A DNA stretch of 64,000 nt from Pedobacter steynii (GTDB lineage Bacteria; Bacteroidota; Bacteroidia; Sphingobacteriales; Sphingobacteriaceae). This document shows, piece after piece, positions 17,864-27,134 of the stretch. The notes below the pieces were generated by a model. The model saw nothing but the letters and a program-made list of their open reading frames with translations. It did no database searches and had not been told where the DNA came from. The position numbers and the translations under genes are program-made. The stretch is taken from positions 2,294,001-2,358,000 of the forward strand of contig NZ_CP017141.1 in the NCBI RefSeq assembly GCF_001721645.1, in the 5' to 3' direction. Numbering within the stretch: position 1 is the first letter of the stretch; every line of letters starts with the position of its first letter.

Positions 17864-19086
17864 AGAGCGTAAATTTTTATGTAAACAATACTGAATAAAA
17901 GTATTTAATAATTATATATGATCCTAATTATTAATTCGATTGATTTATTAAATGTTGTATTTTCATTTTTGTAAATAAATCAGTCATGACATATTCCCTG
18001 GTTTGACTGATCCTTTTAATATTGATTTTACTGACACCATTTTCAATTGCAAACAAAAAAAGATTTGATCATGGAAAATTGGTTGTTGAACTTGGTACAA
18101 GGCGTCAGTGGATCAATGCTATTATTGCATCTGAATTCAAACCCGATGTAATTGCTTCATTGGTTAATTTACTCTCACGATCTCTTCCTAAAATGTATAA
18201 GAGTATTTATGCTGGCGAAGCATCTCCTGTATATAAATCTTTAGCGGGGGTTGAAATACGTAATGCACTGCCAACTACTTTTCTGGCTATTAGATTTAAG
18301 TGAAAACATTGTGTTTCTATATCTAGAGTTATGTAGGGTCGAGGCGCATCTTGTCGACCCTTTATGACCATTGTGAAGCTATCGTACACTTCGAGAAGTT
18401 AGTTGCCAATCGCGTTAAAGGACATTATAGGAGCAAGAAAGATCGGATGTAAGGCATGCATAACTGCTAGTCTGCAAACCAAGTATTTTTGGATATAATC
18501 AAGTGACCATCAAAGAGCAGTACAAGAATTATAAAGCATGCAAATGGATGAAAGAGCATAAGTGTATGGGAAGAGGTTTAGATTAAATTTTAGTTATGGA
18601 TGGAAAAGTTTGTTAGGGTTTAATAATATAGAATTTGCTAATAAACCTTAATTTATTTTCAGTTTATGTATTTTACTTAAAAATATTATTGTTATATTCA
18701 TCTTACTTTGTGAATATCTGTTTTACTGAGGATTCTGCGTAGAATAGTGGCAGATGTTTATATATCTATTGCCGGTCATGCTTGTAAGCTTTTAGATGAT
18801 GATAAGGTAGGTTGAGGAGGGATGTGAACCAACTGATTGGGATAGTTTCTACAGAAAATATCAAGCCTATCCCTGTAATCAGGATAAGTGGTGACTGTTA
18901 ATGTTTCTATATCCATTTGTTGAAATTACGATTTTAATTTGTATTCGGACTCATGTTTGCTAATAGTATTAGTGTTTGTTTGAGATATTGATATTTAATT
19001 GCACTCTTTGTTAGGAAGGATATGCTTTTGAAAAATCTTATCTGATTTGCTCACTTGGAGATATACTTAACTCTAATTTGAAGAAT
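17864..19086. other. 1.2-kb gap at the left edge of the defence island
   Basis: No convincing long gene lies here. It contains the first copy of the small-ORF module (18351-18452) and short fragments that read like pieces of lost genes. A 23-bp stretch at 18760-18782 matches 21 of 23 bases of 35802-35824, next to the decayed insertion element. Base composition is AT-rich and the open frames are broken, as expected for a scarred insertion boundary. Confidence 0.5.
18351..18452 (+). repeat. Small-ORF module, copy A (33 codons, TTG start)
   Basis: From TTG 18351 to TAA 18452 the frame encodes 33 residues with the pattern STLYDHCEAIV and FEKLVANRVKGHYRSKK. It matches the proteins encoded at 30080 and 33010 without gaps over about 30 residues. 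At nucleotide level its first 50 bases are closest to the truncated copy at 37190. The bases upstream (GTCGAGGCGCATC) are also shared. It could be a small gene with a TTG start or a degenerate copy of a repeat. No similar family is known to me. Confidence 0.6.
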
Positions 19087-20484
19087 TTATATCTGCTGAT
19101 TGCCATCATGTTCATCACCAAACTTCATGGTAGGCCCCTGGGCAGTCGACATTGCTTGCGCGAGCGAGGATGGCAACACATTGTCAAAAACAATTTTACT
19201 GATTATGCCACCAGAGACAATTCCTTCTTTTCCATGCCCCAGTTCGATTCCAATCGCCCTGCCATTAATAACAACGATTTCTAATTTTTTTCCATTGGAG
19301 TTCACTTTCCCCGTTTCACGTTTAGACAGCCAGCGTGTTTTTACTCCATTGTCGTTGAAAACTTGAATGAGTTTATCCATATCTATTCCGATAATGATTT
19401 TGGCCTGCCCCGTCATTAGCTTTATGACGAAATCTTTAGGAAGAGGTTTGGCGAACAACGTTTCAGAAAGGCTTTCTGTTATTGCCATTAAATCGACAAC
19501 AATATAATTCTCGGCGGCCCGCTCTAAAATACCCGGTATAGTACCTGCTGCCATAAGCAAACCCACTTCACCGTGGTACATTCCAATGTGCAAACACCTA
19601 TCCAATACTGTATAGCTCCAGTTTTTGGTTTTCAGTTCCTCCAACATCGGTATAAAAATGCCATCGTAAAATTCCATATCGACAACAGGCGTTCTTACGG
19701 TCATCCTGCCGCCGGTTTTAGGGTCAATTCCCTCGTCTGTGTTGACAATTTCTACCGCCTGTAATGCCCTGAGGTCCTGCTTTAACATACGCTTAATTTG
19801 ATCCATTTCGTGGTCAGTAAAGTCCGGTTGAAAACCTTCGCAAACTGGAGGACCGTTTTCCAGGCTCGTATCTATAAATTTCCTGAGCTTAGCATTTACT
19901 TCCCCTTCCTTCAACTCAGAAATATAATATCCCTTCTCCCGATCAATAACAAATATGTCACCGATCTGTATGTAACTTGTCAGATCAGAAATCAATGCAA
20001 ATGTTCCTGGTTTTTTATTGAGCTCGTTGACTACTTTTATTACATGCTCAATATTTGAATTTTCCAAATGTTTACTGCCCTTTTCGCCAATATTTAAGCG
20101 CCTAGCTACATCCACTTGCTGTCCTAACATTTGTACGACCATCCCGTCAGCAATGTGGGAAAGGTTATGGAGTCTGCGAATGATGACCTTCTCCTTGTTT
20201 TGTAATTCCTTAGTTTTAGTCTTATCCACGCCAGAACGTGATTGTTTTATATGCTCCTTATTCTGCCTATATAGAAGCTGGTAAGACATCACTTCTTCTA
20301 CCAACCTGTTCTGAGCCAATTTAAAACCATCATGGCATTTTTCCATGAAAAAATCCATTTCGTCCTTTGACCATTCCTTTCCGGGTCGGCTCTTCTGGGC
20401 GTCGGGTAAAGATTCTATCCCGTAATAAAAAGCCAGATCAGCAATCTCTGTAAGTTTTATTCCAAATTCTTCCGTAGTTTCCAT
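19087..20484 (-). CDS. Uncharacterised 465-aa protein with possible PD-(D/E)XK core
   Basis: I do not recognise this family. The first 130 residues are helical with a coiled-coil-like stretch (KTKTKELQNKEKVIIRRL). At 175-194 there is GDIFVIDREKGYYISELKEG, which fits a PD-(D/E)XK nuclease core (D176, E190-x-K192). The C-terminal half is mixed alpha/beta and ends in a Ser/Gly-rich tail. It is divergent from the YaaC-like gene at 20695 and opens the defence-type island, so a role in DNA or phage defence is possible. The nuclease call rests on one motif only. Confidence 0.55.
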   Translation of the reverse strand: METTEEFGIKLTEIADLAFYYGIESLPDAQKSRPGKEWSKDEMDFFMEKCHDGFKLAQNRLVEEVMSYQLLYRQNKEHIKQSRSGVDKTKTKELQNKEKVIIRRLHNLSHIADGMVVQMLGQQVDVARRLNIGEKGSKHLENSNIEHVIKVVNELNKKPGTFALISDLTSYIQIGDIFVIDREKGYYISELKEGEVNAKLRKFIDTSLENGPPVCEGFQPDFTDHEMDQIKRMLKQDLRALQAVEIVNTDEGIDPKTGGRMTVRTPVVDMEFYDGIFIPMLEELKTKNWSYTVLDRCLHIGMYHGEVGLLMAAGTIPGILERAAENYIVVDLMAITESLSETLFAKPLPKDFVIKLMTGQAKIIIGIDMDKLIQVFNDNGVKTRWLSKRETGKVNSNGKKLEIVVINGRAIGIELGHGKEGIVSGGIISKIVFDNVLPSSLAQAMSTAQGPTMKFGDEHDGNQQI

Positions 20485-20694
20485 CCAGTGTAAATTCGGT
20501 ATTTAAATGTGGTTTTTCAAAGTTTGTAAATTCTACTTTTTCGCTCACCCAATTCTTTACTAATATAGATCAAATTTCATTTCGTATTTACTATCGTTCG
20601 CGCGATCTAACAGTCATATACCAAAAAGAAAAGTCTGTTTCAACTGCTTATTCCAATGGATATCGTAATTTTAAATTTAAGATAACAATTCACA

Positions 20695-21879
20695 ATGGCA
20701 AAAGACAATGAACGCTTCCGGGCAGAGAACCCCGATGAGATTGTATTTCTCCGGCTCAACAGACTCAAGAGCACGCGGCTTTGCGAGAACTTGTTGTGGG
20801 ATAAGCTTAATGATACGCCCAATCCTTCAATTACCGATGAAGTGATTGAAAAAAAAGCTATTGGTTTGGCTTCGGTCATTGAAAGTGCCCTAGGTTATTG
20901 GCAATCACCATCTCAATCGCTTAATTCAAAGATTCTGTCCAGATATTATTTCATGCTCCAACTCACCATCGCGGAACAGGTGGCGTGTGTCAGAAATACG
21001 GATGGACTGCGGGAGATACAAAAACATACAGAGAATGGTCATGGCTTAAAAACGTTTTGGATTCCTGACGGTAAATTACCTGATGATCTACTGATCTATG
21101 CGACTCAGGCGGGACATTTCAACTCCTATGGGAAATTCCTTGGTTGGGATATGAAAAAGTGCAGCCAAGATAAAGGGATCAGAAAACCAGCAGATATTAC
21201 TCCTGAAGTCAGAGCAAAAATGCTGAGCCTTTCCGAGCTATTCAGGACAATACCCGAATTAAGAACTGTAATCGAAGAATACTTGAATAAACCCCCTTTA
21301 TCGATTCACGTTGGACACTCCCAGTCAAATATGATCACCGACTCAAAATTTAACGAAGAATTTATTAAAACCAACCATCGGCTGCCTAGTTTAGAGGATT
21401 CGCGCAAAGGTGTAAAGACAACAGATGTTGGAATTTACTCTGAATCGCCGAACATAGACATTCCTTATCTTGAAACACTAGGGATGCCGCTGACTAATTT
21501 CAGGACTTACCGGGAGCTAGGGTCGAACAGCGATACGATAATAGGTTCTATATCGCATCCCGGAGAAACGATATGGTGGGACCTTTTCCCAACGTACTCC
21601 TCACGTTATGTTCCTGTCAGCTATGTTAAATCAATCTGGGGGGAAGGATATCATTCTGTGGCCGTCAATTACATGCTGCTTTACGCTCTGAGCATTGTAG
21701 TTCGTTACATGCCTGACATTTGGTACCGCATCACAAACGGTGAGGACAACCACATCGGATCACTTATTGACTACTACATTTCAGTAATGGACCACGTGCT
21801 TCCTCTTCAAATGCTGGAACACATCCAGGGAACAAAGCTAAGCATCCACAGTCAAGGAAGTTGGATGGGAGAAATCTAA
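20695..21879 (+). CDS. YaaC-like protein
   Basis: This 394-residue protein resembles the YaaC family of Bacillus and related proteins in defence islands. The clues are YYFMLQLTIAEQVA, then IQKHTENGHGLKTF with the HGHGL-like motif near residue 114, and SYVKSIWGEGYHSVAVNYMLLYALSI near the end. The family is all-helical and has no assigned enzymatic role. It stands just downstream of a 210-bp divergent region shared with the PD-(D/E)XK-like gene, and upstream of the ABC-3C operon. The ATG at 20695 is preceded by an AT-rich stretch with TAAGATAA but no strong promoter. Confidence 0.65.
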   Translation: MAKDNERFRAENPDEIVFLRLNRLKSTRLCENLLWDKLNDTPNPSITDEVIEKKAIGLASVIESALGYWQSPSQSLNSKILSRYYFMLQLTIAEQVACVRNTDGLREIQKHTENGHGLKTFWIPDGKLPDDLLIYATQAGHFNSYGKFLGWDMKKCSQDKGIRKPADITPEVRAKMLSLSELFRTIPELRTVIEEYLNKPPLSIHVGHSQSNMITDSKFNEEFIKTNHRLPSLEDSRKGVKTTDVGIYSESPNIDIPYLETLGMPLTNFRTYRELGSNSDTIIGSISHPGETIWWDLFPTYSSRYVPVSYVKSIWGEGYHSVAVNYMLLYALSIVVRYMPDIWYRITNGEDNHIGSLIDYYISVMDHVLPLQMLEHIQGTKLSIHSQGSWMGEI

Positions 21880-22396
21880 ATTTCCTCAATTCGACCTCTT
21901 TGTGTAGTTCGCTTCCTTAAAATTCCCTAACTCTGGAGGTTAATTTACAGATATACCTTTGAAGCAATGAAAGAATAGGAGTTTTTTAACTCGGTAATGA
22001 CTCTTTAAAAATAACACAATGGGTATCCTGTGGTCACCATTGTAGCCAGTGATGCTGCTTCTGAACTTGCAACGAGCACGAAATCGGACCTAAGCGCTGG
22101 TGGATCAAATATTGCCATGATCAAAGATATCGATTTCGTCTGTCATTGCACTTCTGTTAAAAGTTCAGTAGGTTGCCTGGGGTAGACTTGAAATGCTAGT
22201 ATAAAACTGAATGCCTGCAGCACTGCTTGTCACTAAATTAGCTATACCCATACATGAAAGCGTTAATGATTTTTATTGCGATGTTTGCTGGGCATTGATA
22301 AGTCAATAAACATCCCGTCCGGAAAAATTAACGGAAATTTTAGCTAATAGGAAAATTTTGGGTATAATTATAAACTAAACTAACGCGATCAAAACA
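21880..22396. other. Gap with gene remnant upstream of the ABC-3C operon
   Basis: This 517-bp gap has no intact gene. A 57-codon open stretch (22015-22185) is listed separately. The last 60 bases before the GTG at 22397 are AT-rich and probably contain the promoter for the ABC-3C operon, but no clear TTG plus TAnnTTTG pair was found. Confidence 0.5.
22015..22185 (+). pseudogene. Coding-like fragment
   Basis: An open stretch of 57 codons reads NGYPVVTIVASDAASELA ... SDLSAGGSNIAMIKDIDF and ends at TAG 22185. The hydrophobic strand followed by a helix and a Gly-rich turn looks like part of a Rossmann-type protein. There is no start codon or upstream continuation, so this is most likely the remains of a displaced gene. 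The family is not recognised. Confidence 0.25.
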
Positions 22397-23497
22397 GTGG
22401 AGGATGTAATTGAAATCAAAAAGCCAGTCGGAATCGGAAAGCGATCAAACTATGACATCTTAACTGATCAGCCGGTTGTTGCCATCGACAAACTAAAAAC
22501 CGTAGGTGAGGATGAGTTCGAAGACATCGTCCGGGAATGGGTTTGGGGCTACCTGATCAAAAATAACCTTTCCGGATATATCGACTGTAAAAAATGTGCA
22601 GGCGCAGGTGACCTGGGAAGGGACATCATTGCTGTACTTTCGAAGGATGGTCCGAAATGGGATAACTACCAGTGCAAGCATTACGGGAGTAAAATCATGC
22701 CTTCCCAAATTTGGGGAGAAATAGGCAAGTTTCTTTATCATGCATTTAAAAAGCGCTTCACTATGCCGGAAACCTATTATTTCGTTTCTGGATTAGGTCC
22801 TGGGCCTGACCTCATCAATTACGTGGAGAATCCAGAGAAATTCAAAAGCGAATTGATCGCAAACTGGGACAAATACTGTTCAACAAAGATGATCAAGGGA
22901 CAGGCCATTCCATTGGATGCTGGACTCAAATCATATGTTGAGGCCATCGATTTTAAGCTCTTTGAGTTTATTGACCCGCAACAATTGATCGAAGAGCATG
23001 CAAAGACCCGATACCACTACTCCCGTTTCGGAGGCACTATGCCTGACAGGGTGTTTTCTGCAGGGGTACCGCCAGAAGTCAAGGACAATGAAATCACTTA
23101 TGTCAATGAACTTCTGGAGGCTTACACCGATCATAAACAATCCAGCATCACATTAGACAACATTAAGACGGACGGCACCTACGGCGCGCATTTTGACAGG
23201 CAGCGTCAGAGCTTTTACCTGGCAGATTCGTTAAATGAATTCTCTAAGGATGCTTTCCCGGAATATACCGACCATTTTGACAGCATTAAAACTGAGATAC
23301 ATTCTGGTGTAGTTGATGTATGTGAAAGCCCCCATCCCGACGGATATACCCGGGTAAAAATGGTTACCCAGGAAGCCAAGAAATTACAGTTGACCAGTAA
23401 CCCGCTGATCAAATTTATGAAGCTGGATGACCGTGAAGGTATTTGCCATCATCTGATCAGCGATAGAAAGTTAAGCTGGAAAGGGACCAAACCATGA
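22397..23497 (+). CDS. ABC-3C system effector, PD-(D/E)XK nuclease-like protein
   Basis: This 366-residue protein starts at GTG 22397. The N-terminal domain has a restriction-endonuclease core: an early helix with DEFEDIVREWVWGYL, GDLGRDI with D76, and YQCKHYG with Q92 and K94. The C-terminal part after about residue 200 (YSRFGGTMPDRV onward) fits the ABC-3C effector-associated C-terminal domain. It overlaps the next gene by 4 bp (ATGA) and is followed by the middle component and an SMC-like ATPase. In such systems the ATPase is thought to sense invading nucleic acid and release the nuclease. That role is known for the family from comparative genomics and is inferred here. Confidence 0.8.
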   Translation: MEDVIEIKKPVGIGKRSNYDILTDQPVVAIDKLKTVGEDEFEDIVREWVWGYLIKNNLSGYIDCKKCAGAGDLGRDIIAVLSKDGPKWDNYQCKHYGSKIMPSQIWGEIGKFLYHAFKKRFTMPETYYFVSGLGPGPDLINYVENPEKFKSELIANWDKYCSTKMIKGQAIPLDAGLKSYVEAIDFKLFEFIDPQQLIEEHAKTRYHYSRFGGTMPDRVFSAGVPPEVKDNEITYVNELLEAYTDHKQSSITLDNIKTDGTYGAHFDRQRQSFYLADSLNEFSKDAFPEYTDHFDSIKTEIHSGVVDVCESPHPDGYTRVKMVTQEAKKLQLTSNPLIKFMKLDDREGICHHLISDRKLSWKGTKP

Positions 23498-23979
23498 GTA
23501 AAATATATAGCTCCGATGTTGAAATCAGCCTGAGGCTGATGGCAATATTACAATATTACCCCGATTCTTCTGTCAGCATCGAAAGGCTGGTCGCCTACGA
23601 CTACCTGACCCTGCATGGCAATGATGTATTTCCGGAACTGGAAAGTCTTCATCCGAAATCGCCGAACAGTTCCAACGAATTCCTGATCAAAAGGGAATTG
23701 TTCAAAAGGGGACTTCATCTGTTGATCAGTAAAGAGCTGATCGGCGTAAACATCAGTAAAACAGGGATTAGTTACCAGGGCGGCCCGCTTACCGCTAAAT
23801 TTTGCAAAAAGCTCAACTCTGCCTATTCTGAAAAATTATACCAGGCAGTACGGTCTGTGATCAACACGTGCGCAGTTTATTCCGATCAGGAGCTGGAGGA
23901 CAGGATCAAAAGCAAGCTGTTGACACAGGACACTATCTTTAAAAATGAGTCGGTATTTTTAAATTACAGCAATGGATAA
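23494..23979 (+). CDS. ABC-3C system middle component
   Basis: This 161-residue protein overlaps the nuclease gene by 4 bp and the ATPase gene by 8 bp, so the three are translationally coupled. It is mostly helical, with a winged-helix feel in SIERLVAYDYLTLHG and RGLHLLISKELIGVNISKTGISYQG. Length and position match the middle component of ABC-three-component systems, which bridges the ATPase and the effector. Sequence conservation in this component is low, so the assignment rests largely on context. Confidence 0.75.
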   Translation: MSKIYSSDVEISLRLMAILQYYPDSSVSIERLVAYDYLTLHGNDVFPELESLHPKSPNSSNEFLIKRELFKRGLHLLISKELIGVNISKTGISYQGGPLTAKFCKKLNSAYSEKLYQAVRSVINTCAVYSDQELEDRIKSKLLTQDTIFKNESVFLNYSNG

Positions 23980-25813
23980 TCAGGGCTTTTATATTAAACA
24001 AATCAGCTACAAAGGTCCAATGGGATCGGACGCTACCTTGAATTTTGAGAAGGGGCTGAATATAGTCGCAGGTGCTTCGGATACCGGGAAGTCGTTCATT
24101 TTGGAAACTATTGATTACATGATGGGAGCCGGGAAACGCCTCGAAGGGCTCGATGAACTCGAAAAATTCGACACCCTGTACATGGAGATCAGGACTTTTG
24201 AATCCGATGTTGCCTATACGATAAAACGGGATTTGGAAGGGGGCCTATTTTACATCAAAATGGGCTCGATAACGCAAAATGGTGACGAAGTAAAATATGC
24301 CCCCAAATCGTCAAACACGAATGATCAAAACATTTCCTCGTTCCTGCTTGGCTTAATCGGTCTTAATTCCATCCAGCTGACCAGTTCGGATGCTACCAAG
24401 AAAACCCGAAAGCTCAGTTTTCGCGATGTGGCACATATTACGCTGATTAACGAGGTGAAAATGTTTACCAAAGATTCCCCGCTGCTCAGCGGAAATCCTA
24501 CGACAAAAACAGCTGAGAGGTCATTCTTTGAATACCTGATCTCCCAGACAGACAGCTCGCAAGTCATCAAGGTGGAGAAAGAGGAAATCCGCAAGACCAG
24601 GTTAAATGCACAGTTAGAATATGTTAAAGCAAGGCTAAAAGGAGATAGAGAACGCTTGGTGGCAGTCGAAAGTAGTCTGGAACATTCTCAATCCTTAAAC
24701 GTTGAAGATCTCGCTTCTATCAACGAGAAATATACCGCCTATTTTAGAGAACTGGAAGGAAATAAATTGGCCAAAAAAAAAGCAATTGATGAAAAGACAG
24801 AAATTGAGTCTGAACTATTGTACAATAAACAGTTGCTGGACAGGTTCAGTCTGCTGCTGAACCATTACGATGCAGATATGGAACGACTTGAATTCATTGA
24901 CGAAGGCAATAACCTGTTTAGCCTGCTCAAGTATGTAGCCTGCCCGGTATGCGGAACCGACATCGAAGAGCAGCATTATAAATGTATCCAGAATAGCGAA
25001 CTGCAGTCCGAGACGTTAAATGAAGCGATTGAAAGCGAATATCAGAAGATCCGTGAAAAGACATTGGATTTGAAACAGACGGTTCAGGAAATTGAAGGAA
25101 GGAACCGGGTTTATCAGAAAGATCTGGATACAACAAATGACCTCATTACTGACCTGGACCAGCGGATCGATCAGGAAATCATGCCAGTGATCTCAGGACT
25201 GAAAAGCAAGATCGAGTCGATTGTTGGACAGGAATTGCTGATCAAGGAAAAGGCGCGTTTGGAAGCGGATATAGATGCTCTGACAATCGATCAGAAAGAA
25301 CTGGAAGAAGAAAAAAAGAAAAAAAGGATAAAAGAAGCGACTGAACCCTTGAACCAAACCAGACTAGGAAAATTAGAAACAGAGGTGAAAGACCTGCTTC
25401 AAGCCTGGAAGTTTGACGATGTCAAAAATGTCATTTACGATCCGGCTAAATCAGATATCAAGATCGATGGAAAGAACAGAGGCAGCTATGGTAAAGGTTA
25501 CAGGGCTGTCGGCCATACTGCTTTTATCATCGGCCTGATGCAATTTCTAAGAAAAAATGACAGTAAATTCTCTAAACTACTTGTACTGGATTCTCCTCTT
25601 ACCGCCTACAAAAAGCAGGACCAGCCTCCATCTGATGAGCAGCAAATTACAAAGGAACTTGAAAGCGAATTTTTCAGAAGTCTGGTTGATATCTCAAAAT
25701 CCTGTCAGATCATTATCCTGGAAAACAAGGAACCACCTGCTGATGTGATCGCGAAATCGACTTACTTACATTTCTCGAAGAACAAAGAAATTGGAAGGGC
25801 TGGTCTTTTATAA
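23972..25813 (+). CDS. ABC-3C system SMC/Rad50-like ATPase (DUF3732-type)
   Basis: This is a 613-residue ABC-class ATPase of the SMC/Rad50 kind. Walker A is GASDTGKS (34-41). The middle 250 residues are coiled coil around a zinc-hook-like CPVCGTD (C324, C327), with another Cys in YKC a few residues later. The C-terminal lobe carries Walker B (LLVLDSPL, D540) and a late ILENKEPP. The length and C-terminus fit DUF3732. It is the third gene of the ABC-3C operon and probably senses DNA or chromosome-associated signals. A weak hairpin terminator follows at 25830. Confidence 0.87.
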   Translation: MDNQGFYIKQISYKGPMGSDATLNFEKGLNIVAGASDTGKSFILETIDYMMGAGKRLEGLDELEKFDTLYMEIRTFESDVAYTIKRDLEGGLFYIKMGSITQNGDEVKYAPKSSNTNDQNISSFLLGLIGLNSIQLTSSDATKKTRKLSFRDVAHITLINEVKMFTKDSPLLSGNPTTKTAERSFFEYLISQTDSSQVIKVEKEEIRKTRLNAQLEYVKARLKGDRERLVAVESSLEHSQSLNVEDLASINEKYTAYFRELEGNKLAKKKAIDEKTEIESELLYNKQLLDRFSLLLNHYDADMERLEFIDEGNNLFSLLKYVACPVCGTDIEEQHYKCIQNSELQSETLNEAIESEYQKIREKTLDLKQTVQEIEGRNRVYQKDLDTTNDLITDLDQRIDQEIMPVISGLKSKIESIVGQELLIKEKARLEADIDALTIDQKELEEEKKKKRIKEATEPLNQTRLGKLETEVKDLLQAWKFDDVKNVIYDPAKSDIKIDGKNRGSYGKGYRAVGHTAFIIGLMQFLRKNDSKFSKLLVLDSPLTAYKKQDQPPSDEQQITKELESEFFRSLVDISKSCQIIILENKEPPADVIAKSTYLHFSKNKEIGRAGLL

Positions 25814-25829
25814 TTTTTGAAAGAAAATT

Positions 25830-25853
25830 TAGGTACATTTCATAATGTGCCTA
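25830..25853. terminator. Hairpin between convergent genes
   Basis: A 9-bp inverted repeat (TAGGTACAT and ATGTGCCTA with one G-U pair, 6-nt loop) lies between the stop of the ABC-3C ATPase and the convergent gene that ends at 25858. No long T-run follows, so it is a modest bidirectional terminator candidate. Confidence 0.4.
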
Positions 25854-25857
25854 GACT

Positions 25858-26241
25858 TCAAACTACAATTGGTTCATGGCTTTTAGCCATTTTAACCCGT
25901 ATTCGCTCATTAGCAATTTCGATCAATAGGTTGTCCAATTCACGGTTGTTCATTTCGATGCCTTCGGAATTTAGATTTCCTTTTAACTGAAGGCATTTGA
26001 AAGCAAAGACAGCATACTCCTGGTCATATGGGACTATTTTGACCATTTTTTTAAATTCTGGTGAAGCTATACTATTAAATTGCCTCATGGCGTCCTTGGC
26101 TCTGGAGTCATAGATAAAGAAAAGTTCAGGATGATGGAAATGCAGGTATTTGGAGGCGAAAGACCGTTTCTTCAGATACCGATCTCCACTTTCCAGGCTG
26201 CCGATGATTTCCACCAGGTAACTGTGTATAGCCAGGGTCAT
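25858..26241 (-). CDS. C-terminal half of a split gene
   Basis: This 127-residue product carries RSFASKYLHFHHPELFFIYDSRAKDAM, which in related proteins lies in the C-terminal half of one longer chain of about 230-240 residues. Its ATG (26241) overlaps the stop of the upstream half as ATGA. The reading frame is also open upstream of that ATG (reading QTLDEPGIFE), which suggests a frameshift rather than an original start. Function unknown. It may be a pseudogene pair, or two coupled polypeptides. Confidence 0.55.
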   Translation of the reverse strand: MTLAIHSYLVEIIGSLESGDRYLKKRSFASKYLHFHHPELFFIYDSRAKDAMRQFNSIASPEFKKMVKIVPYDQEYAVFAFKCLQLKGNLNSEGIEMNNRELDNLLIEIANERIRVKMAKSHEPIVV

Positions 26242-26573
26242 CTCAAATATACCGGGCTCATCAAGCGTTTGCCATTGAGTACTTCCAATTTCCGGTCGAG
26301 TTCAGAATCCTGGAACAGCGGCACAATGGCATTGAAATAAAAGTCATCACCGGAATGCTGGTTTTTAACTTTGATCCGTTCCAGAGCAGCGGCATAGATC
26401 CTGCCGATCATCAACGCTTTGGCAACGATCTCCTGAGGATCGGTATGTTTAGGGTGATCTTTACATAGTTTGTACAAGATGTCGTTGCTGAGCTGCCAAT
26501 GGTTTTTTGTTTTGCACTTCATGAGTGCAGCCTCGAGTTGTTCGTCGGTCAGTTTGCTGAGTTTTTGCGTCAT
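26238..26573 (-). CDS. N-terminal half of a split gene
   Basis: The 111-residue product begins MTQKLSKLTDEQLEAAL and contains LSNDILYKLCKDHPKHTDP and ALMIGRIYAAALER, motifs I associate with the N-terminal half of an uncharacterised bacterial family. The frame leaves the family pattern near LEVLNG and ends ten residues later. The missing half follows in the -1/+1 frame. See the entry for 25858-26241. No role has been assigned to this family that I know of. Confidence 0.55.
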   Translation of the reverse strand: MTQKLSKLTDEQLEAALMKCKTKNHWQLSNDILYKLCKDHPKHTDPQEIVAKALMIGRIYAAALERIKVKNQHSGDDFYFNAIVPLFQDSELDRKLEVLNGKRLMSPVYLR

Positions 26574-26617
26574 GGTGTGGAAAATATAAGTATTTTAATC
26601 GGGAGAAAATAAAGGTC

Positions 26618-27046
26618 ATGGCTGAATTTGATTTGAAGAAATTTTATACAAGCAAGCGGGAATATTTAAATCCAAGAACTGGTAAGCTGCGAAAAGGATT
26701 TGTCAGGATCAGTTTTCAGGAGTTTTCGGACTGGGTTGCTGCAGCTGGTTCACCGGAACGCTGTCATTATTGCGGAACTTCTTCCGGGCAATGTGCAAAG
26801 TTGTTTGAACTGCAGGATGGGGGAAACAGGTACCAGGCGACGCGCGGAGGTAGGCGTGGACGTCGGTTGGAACTGGACCGCAGGGATGCTTCAAAAGCAT
26901 ATGACGAGCTGGACAACCTGGTCTGGTGCTGTTACTGGTGCAACAATGCCAAATCCAATTTCTTTACCGAAGATGAGTTCATGCCGGTGGCAAAAGCGAT
27001 CGGTCAGGCTTTGAGCCTGATCTGTGAACAAGGGAACCCTAAGTGA
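26618..27046 (+). CDS. HNH endonuclease with Cys4 zinc site
   Basis: This 142-residue protein has a compact HNH fold. The first zinc knuckle is CHYC (C49, C52). The beta-hairpin motif is LELDRRD (84-90). The second knuckle is C105-YW-C108 followed by NNAKSNF with the HNH Asn. It is a single-domain DNA endonuclease of phage or defence type. An 88-bp gap separates it from the 955-residue nuclease-like gene on the same strand, so the two probably act together. It is divergent from the split gene at 26573. Confidence 0.88.
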   Translation: MAEFDLKKFYTSKREYLNPRTGKLRKGFVRISFQEFSDWVAAAGSPERCHYCGTSSGQCAKLFELQDGGNRYQATRGGRRGRRLELDRRDASKAYDELDNLVWCCYWCNNAKSNFFTEDEFMPVAKAIGQALSLICEQGNPK

Positions 27047-27134
27047 TTTGTTTTCATTCTTTCCCCTTGTCTTAGCTGACTCTTGGCATTTGAAGGAATT
27101 AAAACTTAAATTGGAGGCCTAAACCGGATAGAAT

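Noticed and set aside
18022-18303. 93-codon open frame after the second HExxH lipoprotein
   Set aside because: No recognisable family, non-ATG start, no partner and no sign of translation. It could be a lost gene's fragment, but I could not support it as a gene.
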